Assembly (NCBI GenBank): GCA_015493675.1
Contig: WGCR01000542.1
Span: forward strand, 1 to 6,573
Origin: Anaerolineae bacterium
GTDB taxonomy: Bacteria > Chloroflexota > Anaerolineae > J102
DNA: 6,573 bases
Reading direction: 5' to 3'
Below, one piece after another: positions 1 through 6,198 of this stretch. The translations under genes and the position numbers were made by a program. The notes beneath the pieces are model-generated. The model was not told the DNA's origin and made no database searches. It worked only from the letters and a program-made list of their open reading frames with translations. The stretch's first letter is position 1. Every line of letters begins with the position of its first letter.

Positions 1-29
1 AACTCATTTAGGACGCACCCAATTGATAC

Positions 30-40
30 AGTGTCACACT
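30..40. promoter_or_regulatory. Short palindrome upstream of first promoter
   Basis: AGTGTCACACT is a perfect inverted repeat with 5-bp arms around a central C. It ends 11 bp before the -35 box of the promoter at 52-80, a position where an activator or repressor could bind. Arms this short occur often by chance, and no regulator family is recognised from the sequence, so this is only a possible operator. Confidence 0.2.
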
Positions 41-51
41 TTGGTCGGCGT

Positions 52-80
52 TTGAGTCGCTTCGCGGGTTGTGCTACAAT
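52..80 (+). promoter_or_regulatory. Sigma70-type promoter of the zinc-ribbon gene
   Basis: The -35 is TTGAGT (52-57), followed by a 17-bp spacer and the -10 TACAAT (75-80). A TG dinucleotide at 72-73 gives an extended -10 (TGCTACAAT). Transcription should begin near 87, leaving a leader of about 38 nt before the ATG at 125. No strong Shine-Dalgarno is visible in that leader (the bases before the ATG are ACAGAAACT). The promoter overlaps the possible upstream GTG start at 71, which argues against translation starting there. Confidence 0.7.
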
Positions 81-124
81 CGGACTGTCTTGGCACAATA
101 AAACGCACTCATTCCACAGAAACT

Positions 125-820
125 ATGCAGACCATCAAATTGCTGGCGACATTGCAGACGATCGATTTGAAGCTGGACTCAGACAGGCGCCAATTTGCAG
201 AAAACAAACAGGCCATGCAGCCCTCCCCGCAACTCCAGGAGAAGGCGAAGCAGGTGAAGTTGGCCGAGGCCCGGCTGGCGCACTGGCGCAAGGAACGGCG
301 AGAGCGGGATGAAAAAGCAGCAGAGCTTTCGAACAAAATAACGACGCTCGAAAAACAGCTTTATGGCGGGCGTATCAAAGACGTGCGGGAGCAGGTGGCC
401 ATGCAGCAGAATGTCGAATCTCTGAAACGCCATCTGGCCATGCTGGAAGAATCAGCGCTGGAGGCGCTGCTGGAGCAAGAGGAGGCGGAAAACGTCCTGG
501 CCAAAGAGAAACAAACATTTGTCTCCATGAAACAGGCCTGGCTGGAGAAAAAGGCGACGCTGGAAAAGGAGCAAGAGGCTCTTGTCGAACACGCCCGCGG
601 TCTGAAATCGAAACGAGAACAGGTTGTGGCCACCCTGCCCGCGGCAGATGTGAAGCGTTATGAGGCCATGCGCAAAAAACTGGGCGGTCTGGCGGTGGCA
701 AAGCTGAATGCTCGGAGCTGCGGCGGATGCGGCGCCTCGCTGCCCACCGCGGTGGTGCAAAAAGTGCATGAGGGACAGACAGTGAAATGTCCTATTTGTG
801 GCCGTTTGCTCTATGATTGA
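125..820 (+). CDS. Coiled-coil C4 zinc-ribbon protein (COG1579/DUF164 family)
   Basis: This 231-residue cytoplasmic protein has two parts. Residues about 1-175 are highly charged, Lys/Glu/Gln-rich and heptad-like, predicting a long antiparallel coiled coil. The C-terminal zinc ribbon has two Cys pairs, C199-GG-C202 and C222-PI-C225. The turn segment LYGGRIKDVREQ (79-90) and the LP...KRYE...RKKLGGLAVAKL block before the first Cys pair are typical of COG1579 (zf-RING_7) proteins, which are usually about 240 residues. Members are proposed to bind nucleic acid or act as protein-assembly adaptors (HP0958 of Helicobacter, CdsZ of Chlamydia), but the role outside those groups is not established. The ATG at 125 is chosen because the in-frame GTG at 71 lies inside the promoter. 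There is no signal peptide or membrane segment. The gene is probably monocistronic, since a strong new promoter overlaps its stop codon. Family assignment is firm; cellular role is unknown. Confidence 0.88.
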   Translation: MQTIKLLATLQTIDLKLDSDRRQFAENKQAMQPSPQLQEKAKQVKLAEARLAHWRKERRERDEKAAELSNKITTLEKQLYGGRIKDVREQVAMQQNVESLKRHLAMLEESALEALLEQEEAENVLAKEKQTFVSMKQAWLEKKATLEKEQEALVEHARGLKSKREQVVATLPAADVKRYEAMRKKLGGLAVAKLNARSCGGCGASLPTAVVQKVHEGQTVKCPICGRLLYD

Positions 821-848
821 CAAACAGTTTCCGCAAGTTTATGATTGA
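812..848 (+). repeat. 9-bp direct repeat TATGATTGA spanning a promoter
   Basis: TATGATTGA occurs at 812-820 and again at 840-848, 28 bp apart. The first copy encodes the last two codons and stop of the zinc-ribbon gene, and its TTGA tail begins the -35 box of the next promoter. The second copy supplies that promoter's -10 box. This could be a small duplication that created the promoter, or a coincidence of A/T-rich words. Confidence 0.5.
817..845 (+). promoter_or_regulatory. Near-consensus promoter of the inhibitor-protease pair
   Basis: The -35 is a perfect TTGACA (817-822), the spacer is exactly 17 bp, and the -10 is TATGAT (840-845, five of six consensus bases). The -35 overlaps the TGA stop (818-820) of the preceding gene. 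Counting about 7 nt past the -10 puts transcription start at or beside 852, which is the A of the next gene's ATG, so the mRNA would have essentially no 5' leader. This is the best-scoring promoter in the window. Confidence 0.8.
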
Positions 849-851
849 GTT

Positions 852-1121
852 ATGCAAAATTCCCCCCAAGATAAAATTTCCCCCGAATTCTGGTCCTGGC
901 TACAACAACATCCGAACGCCAGCCTTGCCGCCATTATCCGCACCGAAACGCTCTCGCCGGAGATAGAACAGACGGTGCGGGATGCAGGATGCAGCATCAG
1001 GCGTCGTCTGCATCTGCTGCCCTCGTTGGCCGTGCATGGCTCTGCCAGTGCATTGATGAAACTGGCGGCCGAGCCCTGGGTGCAACGGATTGAGCCGGAT
1101 CAGGGTATGCGCGCACTCTGA
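852..1121 (+). CDS. Stand-alone subtilisin-propeptide-like protein (I9-like), putative protease inhibitor/chaperone
   Basis: This 89-residue protein has no signal peptide or membrane segment. I do not recognise it as a named family, but it resembles the N-terminal prodomain of the protease encoded next. Residues 50-89 align without gaps to protease residues 55-94 with 13 identities, including R51, LLP (55-57), L71-A72, P75, V77, R79-I80, D83 and A88-L89. The hydrophobic strand before this (AAIIR, 26-30) matches PIIVR of the prodomain with a one-residue shift. Free-standing I9 proteins such as yeast Pbi2 and Pleurotus POIA1 inhibit or help fold subtilases by placing their C-terminal residues in the active site. 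Here the C-terminus (GMRAL) ends where the prodomain would be cut, fitting that mode. The gene starts at a probably leaderless ATG, and its stop codon TGA lies within the protease gene's ribosome site (11-bp gap), so the two are likely coupled. Function is inferred from similarity and neighbourhood. Confidence 0.72.
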   Translation: MQNSPQDKISPEFWSWLQQHPNASLAAIIRTETLSPEIEQTVRDAGCSIRRRLHLLPSLAVHGSASALMKLAAEPWVQRIEPDQGMRAL

Positions 1122-1125
1122 GAGG
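1120..1125 (+). promoter_or_regulatory. Shine-Dalgarno of the protease gene, overlapping upstream stop
   Basis: GAGAGG lies 7 nt before the ATG at 1133 and shares its first two bases with the TGA stop (1119-1121) of the inhibitor-like gene. A ribosome terminating on the first gene would sit on this site, favouring translational coupling. It is the clearest ribosome-binding site in the window, in contrast to the leaderless first gene of the same transcript. Confidence 0.7.
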
Positions 1126-1132
1126 TTCCCCC

Positions 1133-2443
1133 ATGTCCAGCGCCAAAATCCATTCATCCCTGCGAGAAGCGCTTTCGGTTGCGCAAGCCTTGGCAGTCGA
1201 AACCGAACCTGAACCACTCCCCATCATCGTGCGTTATCGCTTGCAACGGGACCAACCGCTGGCAGCGTTTTCTGCAGAAGCAGCCATCGAGCCGCAGCGG
1301 ACATTCACGCTGCTGCCCTGCGTCTCCACCAAGGCCACGCCCGATGAAATCGATCGCCTGGCTGAGAATCCCGCAGTCGAGAGAATCTGGTACGATATGC
1401 CCGTTCACGCCCTGTTGGATGTCTCGGTTCCCCACATCGGAGCGAACAGGGTGTGGAAAAAAGGAGACGAGGGCGCGGGCGTAAAGGTGGCCATTCTGGA
1501 CACCGGCTGCGATATGACTCATCCTGATCTCAAAGATCGCGTGCGGGTTTCAGAGGATTTTTCGGGAAAGGGTTCGGCGCAGGATGGCAATGGTCATGGC
1601 TCGCATGTGGCCGGCATCATTGCCGGAACAGGGGCGGCCAGCCAGGGCAAATATCGCGGCGTAGCTCCCGCTGCGGATCTGTACATCGCCAAAGTGCTGG
1701 ATGATTCCGGAAATGGCCGTATGAGTGATGTCATGGCAGGATTGGACTGGGCGGTGTCGCAGAAAGCCCAGGTCGTCAATCTGAGTCTGGGCAGCAATGC
1801 CAGTTGTGATGGAACGGATGCGCTTTCGGAGGCCTGCGACGCAGCCGTGGGCCGGGGCGTTGTCGTGGTTGTCGCGGCAGGAAACAGCGGCCCGGGCTCA
1901 CGCACCATCGGCTCGCCCGGCTGTGCGCGCGAGGTCATCACCATCGGCGCCAGCACCGATGAGGATGATGTGGCGAATTTCTCTTCACGCGGCCCCACCT
2001 CGGATGGCCGCGTCAAGCCCGATGTGGTGCTGCCCGGCGTGAATATCATCTCGGCCCGGGCGGCAGACACCTCTCTGGGCAATGGCACAGTGGATGAATA
2101 CTACACATCCCTTTCCGGCACCAGCATGGCCACCCCCCACGCGGCGGGCGTGGCGGCGCTCATCCTGGCGGCCAAGTCATCCCTTTCGCCCCGCCAGGTC
2201 AAAGAGATATTCAAAGCCACTGCCGTCGATCTGGAATTAAGCCTGAACACACAGGGATCGGGCCGGGTCGATGCGTATGCCGCCTGGCAAATGGCCAGGT
2301 CGGATGATGTGCCGGAACCAGAGCCGCCGCCTGAGCCTCCTCCGGAGCCAGGCCCCACGCCTCCGCCGCCCGATCAGGCGCCATCGGGCTGTCTTCTCGC
2401 TCTTATACAAATGCTGCTAAGACTCCTGCGCTCTCAGCCATAA
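1133..2443 (+). CDS. S8 subtilisin-like serine protease with I9-like prodomain and Pro-rich C-terminal tail
   Basis: This 436-residue peptidase S8 protein appears catalytically intact. The triad is Asp123 (ILDTG), His155 (GNGHGSHVAG) and Ser331 (LSGTSMATPH), with oxyanion Asn251 (AAGNSGPG). Residues about 28-96 form an I9-like prodomain normally removed by self-cleavage; the cut is probably near HALLD (92-96), just before the mature start DVSVPHIGANRVW. The catalytic domain runs to about residue 388. A Pro/Glu-rich linker follows (394-414), then a short tail with Cys420 and a Leu-rich segment containing two Arg (421-433). The N-terminus is charged and has no signal peptide, so the enzyme may be intracellular or use an unconventional route. 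Alternatively the C-terminal segment could associate it with the membrane; that is inference. The start is set by the GAGAGG site. The gene is cotranscribed with the inhibitor-like gene, and its end overlaps the convergent epimerase gene by 10 bp. Substrates are unknown. Confidence 0.93.
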   Translation: MSSAKIHSSLREALSVAQALAVETEPEPLPIIVRYRLQRDQPLAAFSAEAAIEPQRTFTLLPCVSTKATPDEIDRLAENPAVERIWYDMPVHALLDVSVPHIGANRVWKKGDEGAGVKVAILDTGCDMTHPDLKDRVRVSEDFSGKGSAQDGNGHGSHVAGIIAGTGAASQGKYRGVAPAADLYIAKVLDDSGNGRMSDVMAGLDWAVSQKAQVVNLSLGSNASCDGTDALSEACDAAVGRGVVVVVAAGNSGPGSRTIGSPGCAREVITIGASTDEDDVANFSSRGPTSDGRVKPDVVLPGVNIISARAADTSLGNGTVDEYYTSLSGTSMATPHAAGVAALILAAKSSLSPRQVKEIFKATAVDLELSLNTQGSGRVDAYAAWQMARSDDVPEPEPPPEPPPEPGPTPPPPDQAPSGCLLALIQMLLRLLRSQP

Positions 2444-3378
2444 CGCTTCTGAATCCAGGCAAATTCTTCTCGCAAACCCTCTTGCAGGCTGACCTGCGGC
2501 TGATAGCCCAGGATGGTGCGGGAATGCGTGATGTCAGCCCAGGTGTGTCGCACATCGCCCGCCTGCTGGCCGCGCTGCTCAATGATCACGGGCTTGCCCG
2601 TCACCTCCGTCAGCATCTCCAGCAAATCCAGCAGGACAATGCGGCTGCCGCCCCCCAGATTGAACGTCTCCCCCACGGCCCCGGGCGCTAACGCCGCGGC
2701 TATTGTGCCCGTCACGATATCCGAAACATAAGTGAAATCCCGCGTCTGGCGGCCATTGCCATACAAAGGAATAGGTTGATCGAACAAGACCGCCTTGAGG
2801 AATTTGTGAAAGGCCATATCGGGCCGCTGACGGGGACCATACACCGTAAAATAGCGCACGACCACGGTGGGAACGCCAAAATCCAGGCGATAACTGCGGC
2901 AAAGATGCTCGGCAGCCAGTTTGGTGATGGCGTAAGGACTGCGGGGGCGGGGACAAACCTCCTCATGCCATGGCATCTCGGGCGAATCGCCATACACCGA
3001 AGAAGAGCCTGCATAGACGAACCGTTTTATGTCCATGCCCGCGGCCGCATGCAACAGCCGCTCCGTGGCGAGGACGTTGTTGCGGGTGTAACCGGCGAAA
3101 TGCTCCCCCCAGCTATCGCGCACGCCCGGCTGCCCGGCGATATGGAAAATGACATCGATGTCCGCCAACAACGGCTGTAAATCCGCCTCAATCAGATCGG
3201 CTTCTGCAAACCGAAATCGGGGATGCGCCAGGGCCGAAATCAGATTTTGTCGCTTGATTGCAGGATCATAGAAAGGAATGAGGCTATCGACGCCCAGAAC
3301 CTCATGATTGGCGGCCAACAGGGCCTCTGTGAGGTGCGAACCCACAAAGCCCGCACATCCGGTGACTAAGCATTTCAT
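2434..3378 (-). CDS. NAD-dependent sugar-nucleotide epimerase (extended SDR, UDP-glucuronate/UDP-glucose 4-epimerase type)
   Basis: This 314-residue extended short-chain dehydrogenase/reductase has the usual length for sugar-nucleotide 4-epimerases. The N-terminal Rossmann motif is TGCAGFVGSH with glycines at 7, 10 and 13, and Asp31 (GVDSL) should bind the NAD ribose. The catalytic set is the Ser cluster 125-127 (AGSSSVYG), Tyr149 and Lys153 (SPYAITK). The C-terminal substrate-domain signatures VRYFTVYGPRQRPDMAFHKF and YGNGRQTRDFTYVSD are typical of UDP-glucuronate 4-epimerase-like proteins; FYDPAIKRQNL after the first Asp also fits that branch. It probably inverts C4 of a UDP-sugar for cell-surface polysaccharide, but UDP-glucose or UDP-N-acetyl sugars remain possible substrates. 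Methionine codon 3378 is chosen because MKCLVTG begins the first beta strand and an AGGA lies 8 nt upstream; ATG 3387 (MANMKCL) is an alternative. No glycan cluster is visible around it. It converges on the protease gene with a 10-bp overlap. Confidence 0.9.
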   Translation of the reverse strand: MKCLVTGCAGFVGSHLTEALLAANHEVLGVDSLIPFYDPAIKRQNLISALAHPRFRFAEADLIEADLQPLLADIDVIFHIAGQPGVRDSWGEHFAGYTRNNVLATERLLHAAAGMDIKRFVYAGSSSVYGDSPEMPWHEEVCPRPRSPYAITKLAAEHLCRSYRLDFGVPTVVVRYFTVYGPRQRPDMAFHKFLKAVLFDQPIPLYGNGRQTRDFTYVSDIVTGTIAAALAPGAVGETFNLGGGSRIVLLDLLEMLTEVTGKPVIIEQRGQQAGDVRHTWADITHSRTILGYQPQVSLQEGLREEFAWIQKRYG

Positions 3379-3390
3379 GTTCGCCATCCT

Positions 3391-3421
3391 ATCATATCCA
3401 GCGCCGTTCGGGCGAATTGTA
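3391..3421 (-). promoter_or_regulatory. Candidate -10 boxes for the epimerase gene
   Basis: On the minus strand two -10-like hexamers precede the epimerase ATG at 3378. TATGAT (3396-3391) would start transcription near 3384, leaving a leader of only about 6 nt and excluding the AGGA (3390-3387). TACAAT (3421-3416) would start near 3409 and keep the AGGA in a leader of about 31 nt. Neither has a good -35 at 16-18 bp. The sequence cannot decide between them. Confidence 0.4.
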
Positions 3422-3444
3422 ATGGACATTCGTTGCGACAACTA

Positions 3445-3472
3445 TTGCTCCCTGCCCGCAGCCTGTTATAAT
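3445..3472 (+). promoter_or_regulatory. Extended -10 promoter of the fusion enzyme gene
   Basis: The -10 is a perfect TATAAT (3467-3472) with TG at 3464-3465, giving the full extended -10 TGTTATAAT. The -35 is weak (TTGCTC at 3445-3450, 16-bp spacer), which is usual for extended -10 promoters. Transcription is expected near 3479-3480, coinciding with the ATG at 3480. The ATG at 3471 overlaps the -10 box itself and so should not be in the transcript. Confidence 0.7.
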
Positions 3473-3479
3473 GTCACTT

Positions 3480-6086
3480 ATGGAAGTCATCCTCACTCAC
3501 GAGCACGCGGACTTCGACGCCCTGGCCAGTCTGCTGGCAGCCAGCAAACTGCATCCCGAGGCCATCCCTGTGCTCCCCCGCAGCCTCAATCGCAATCTGC
3601 AAGATTTTCTGACCCTCTATCGCAGCGCTCTACCCTTTCGCACGGCGGAGGAGTTGCCGCGTCGCCGCGTGTCCCTGGGCATCTTCGTAGACTGCCAATC
3701 GGCGCAACTGGTGCGGGGAATGACCCAAAAGACGCCCGTCCGCATCATCGATCATCACAAATGCCGGGATAACCTGCCCGAGCATTATCATTGCTGGTTC
3801 GAGCAGGTGGGCGCCACCACCACCATCCTGGTAGAGCAGATAATCGGGCGGGGCATCCCGGTGACGCCGGTCGAAGCCACCCTGCTGATGTTGGGCATCT
3901 ATGAGGACACGGGCAGCCTTTCCTATATCAGCGCCACCTCCCGCGACCTGCGCTGTGCAGCCTGGCTGGTGGATATGGGAGGCAAACTGGATGTGGTGCG
4001 CGCGTTCCTCCATCATCCCCTTTCGCCCGCCCAACAACGCCTGCTGGAGCAGCTTTACGAGGCGGCGGAGACCTATGAAATCAAAGGCCACACCGTGGTG
4101 ATCACCACAGCCCAAATACAGGAGCCGGTGGAGGAAATCAGCACGCTGGCCCACAAATTACGCGATCTGTACGAACCGGACGCCCTGTTTCTGCTGGTTG
4201 ATCTGGAAGAGCATATCCAGCTTGTGGCCCGTTCCACCACCAACGATATCCATGTAGGACGCATCGCCAAAGCGCTGGGCGGCGGCGGACACGCCCGCGC
4301 CGCCGCCGCACTGGTGCGGAAGCAATCCATTGCCGAACTCAGCGAACGACTGCTGCACCTGCTGGAAGAAAATGTCCGGCGTCAGATCAGCGTGCGGGAG
4401 ATCATGTCCCGCGGGCTCAACACCGTCAGCCCCAACGCCAGCGTTGCCGAGGTGGCCCAACGCATGAGCATCCGCGGACATGAGGGCTTTCCGGTGATGG
4501 ATGAAAACGGGCGGCTGCAAGGCCTGGTCACCCGCCGCATCATTGATATGGCCATACGCCACGGCATGCAGAATGAGCCGGTGCGAAAACTCATGCGCAC
4601 TGGCGCTGTGACCATGCATCTGGATGATCCCGTCCGGCTCGTGCAGGAAAAGATGATCGAGAGCGGCTGGGGCCAGATTCCGGTGGTGGATGAAAACGGC
4701 GAGATGGTGGGGATCGTCACCCGCACCGATCTGCTGAAACTCTGGGGCGAGGAAACGCCGGCCGAACGTCCGTCGGTCAAAGACCTGATGGAGGCGTCAC
4801 TGCCGTCGGGCCTCATCGGCTTGCTGCGCCATATCGGAGAGGTGGCCGCAGAGATGGGATACCCGCTCTACACCGTAGGCGGCTTCACCCGGGATCTGCT
4901 GCTGAACCGCCCCAACTTCGACGTCGATTTCGTGGTGGAAGGCGATGCCGTGATCCTGGCGCAGCGACTCGCCCGGGAATTCGGCGGCCGCGTGCGCGCA
5001 CATCGTCGTTTTGGCACCGCCAAATGGATTCGGGACGAGAAGGCCTTTGCCGCAGGCAAATCGATGGCAAACGGCGTTCCGGCCAGCATCGATTTTGCGA
5101 CTGCCCGCACCGAATTTTACGAGGCCCCCACCCTGCTGCCCATCGTCGAACGCTCCAGCATCAAGCTCGATCTCCATCGCCGCGATTTCACCATCAACAC
5201 CCTGGCCATCCGCCTCGACGGCCAGCATTGGGGGGAGTTGCTGGACTTCTATGGCGGGCGCAAGGATCTGGAAGAGGGGATCATTCGCGTTTTGCACTCC
5301 CTGAGCTTTATCGAAGATCCCACCCGTATCCTGCGGGCCATTCGCTTCGAACAGCGCTTCGGTTTCAGCATCGAACCCCGCACCGCCGAATTGATGATGG
5401 AAGCCGTGGATCTGCTGTCCCGGGTCAGCGGCCCGCGCATCCGCCACGAGCTGGAGTTGATCCTGCTGGAGGAGCAGCCCGAAAAAGCGTTGCGGCGGCT
5501 GCATGAAATCGGCGTATTGGCGGAGATCGATCAGGAGTTGGGGTGGAATGATCGCATAGCAGAAAAATTCGCGGCGCTGCGTCAGGCGTTACAGGCCCGA
5601 CCCGAACCGCCAGCATCAATCGAACGCCTCTATTTCACCCTCTGGGTCTACGATCTCATGCCCGCAGCCCACAAGCGCATCCTCGATCGCCTGCGACTGA
5701 CCAACGCCACCGCCAAGCTGGTGTGCGAAGGCGAACGGCTGCGGGCCCGCACCCTCGATCTCATCCAGCCCGATATCGCCCCGTCCGAACTGGATCGGCT
5801 GTTGCAGCCATTCAGTGAGGCCATCCTGTTGGTGGCGGGCGTCGCCACGGACAACCCCCTGTTGCGGGAACGCTTGCGTTATTACCTGGAAGACCTGCGA
5901 CCGCAGGAGATTCATATTGCCGGGGCGGACCTGCAACGCTGGGGCGTCAAACCCGGCCCCATCTACCGCCGGGTGTTTCAGCAGGCGCGGGCCGCCTTGC
6001 TGGATGGACGCATCCACACTCCTGAAGAGGAATTCGCCATGGCCAGACGCATCTTGCGCAAAGAGGGCTATCTCATCGACGACTAG
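3480..6086 (+). CDS. DHH–DHHA1–CBS–CBS–poly(A) polymerase/tRNA nucleotidyltransferase fusion
   Basis: This 868-residue cytoplasmic protein joins a phosphoesterase, a regulatory module and a tRNA 3'-end polymerase. The DHH domain (about 1-150) has intact metal motifs: H7...D11-x-D13, Asp71 (FVDC), D91-H92-H93 and Asp143 (YEDTG). DHHA1 (about 195-300) carries GGGGH at 267-271. Two CBS domains (about 305-362 and 368-422) probably bind adenine nucleotides. The class II nucleotidyltransferase head starts near 445: GG at 467-468, catalytic D481-x-D483 (FDVDFVVEG), RRDFTIN from 567, and EDxxR at E612, D613 and R616, which selects the incoming nucleotide in class II enzymes. Neck, body and tail helices fill the C-terminus. 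The polymerase likely builds or repairs tRNA CCA ends; whether it adds CCA, CC, A or poly(A) cannot be read. The DHH part may trim RNA ends or degrade small nucleotides, which is inference. ATG 3480 is chosen because the family begins MEVILTH and ATG 3471 lies in the promoter. No Shine-Dalgarno is seen. Confidence 0.9.
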   Translation: MEVILTHEHADFDALASLLAASKLHPEAIPVLPRSLNRNLQDFLTLYRSALPFRTAEELPRRRVSLGIFVDCQSAQLVRGMTQKTPVRIIDHHKCRDNLPEHYHCWFEQVGATTTILVEQIIGRGIPVTPVEATLLMLGIYEDTGSLSYISATSRDLRCAAWLVDMGGKLDVVRAFLHHPLSPAQQRLLEQLYEAAETYEIKGHTVVITTAQIQEPVEEISTLAHKLRDLYEPDALFLLVDLEEHIQLVARSTTNDIHVGRIAKALGGGGHARAAAALVRKQSIAELSERLLHLLEENVRRQISVREIMSRGLNTVSPNASVAEVAQRMSIRGHEGFPVMDENGRLQGLVTRRIIDMAIRHGMQNEPVRKLMRTGAVTMHLDDPVRLVQEKMIESGWGQIPVVDENGEMVGIVTRTDLLKLWGEETPAERPSVKDLMEASLPSGLIGLLRHIGEVAAEMGYPLYTVGGFTRDLLLNRPNFDVDFVVEGDAVILAQRLAREFGGRVRAHRRFGTAKWIRDEKAFAAGKSMANGVPASIDFATARTEFYEAPTLLPIVERSSIKLDLHRRDFTINTLAIRLDGQHWGELLDFYGGRKDLEEGIIRVLHSLSFIEDPTRILRAIRFEQRFGFSIEPRTAELMMEAVDLLSRVSGPRIRHELELILLEEQPEKALRRLHEIGVLAEIDQELGWNDRIAEKFAALRQALQARPEPPASIERLYFTLWVYDLMPAAHKRILDRLRLTNATAKLVCEGERLRARTLDLIQPDIAPSELDRLLQPFSEAILLVAGVATDNPLLRERLRYYLEDLRPQEIHIAGADLQRWGVKPGPIYRRVFQQARAALLDGRIHTPEEEFAMARRILRKEGYLIDD

Positions 6087-6126
6087 ACAGAACCTCTCGC
6101 CAGACGCCTGCCCGTCACCGGAGCGT

Positions 6127-6198
6127 AACACGAAGATACGAAGTATTTTTCTTATTTCTCCCTTCGTCCTTCGAAAAGACTTCGGGCCTTCGTGGTTT
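6127..6198. repeat. CTTCGT/ACGAAG inverted-repeat element (dispersed-repeat type)
   Basis: The left arm carries ACGAAG twice at an 8-bp period (6130-6135, 6138-6143). The right arm carries CCTTCGT (6161-6167), CCTTCG (6168-6173), CTTCGG (6180-6185) and CCTTCGTGGTTT (6187-6198). The outer ends pair as AACACGAAG with CTTCGTGGTT, apart from one extra base. Between the arms is a T-rich spacer (6144-6158). From memory, intergenic elements built of CTTCGTG units are common in several environmental bacterial phyla, including Chloroflexota. It could form a long imperfect hairpin in RNA or DNA. Copy number in this genome is not visible from one window. Confidence 0.6.

Noticed and set aside
71..124. 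N-terminal extension of the zinc-ribbon protein from GTG 71
   Set aside because: The GTG overlaps the extended -10 (72-80), transcription should start near 87, and the family-like sequence begins at MQTIKLLATLQ (125).
1594..2088. Long minus-strand open frame opposite the protease gene
   Set aside because: It lies wholly within the S8 catalytic domain on the opposite strand, has low-complexity Pro/Ala/Ser composition and resembles no family: a shadow of GC-rich coding sequence.
3379..3441. Longer epimerase start at 3441 (21 extra residues)
   Set aside because: The extra residues do not resemble the family, they cover the likely -10 boxes, and the Rossmann strand begins at MKCLVTG.
3471..3479. 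ATG 3471 as start of the fusion enzyme
   Set aside because: Its A and T are part of the TATAAT box, and the conserved start MEVILTH is at 3480.
4797..5504. Long minus-strand open frame opposite the polymerase domain
   Set aside because: It is antisense to conserved nucleotidyltransferase motifs, has no recognisable domain and no start signals: a shadow frame.
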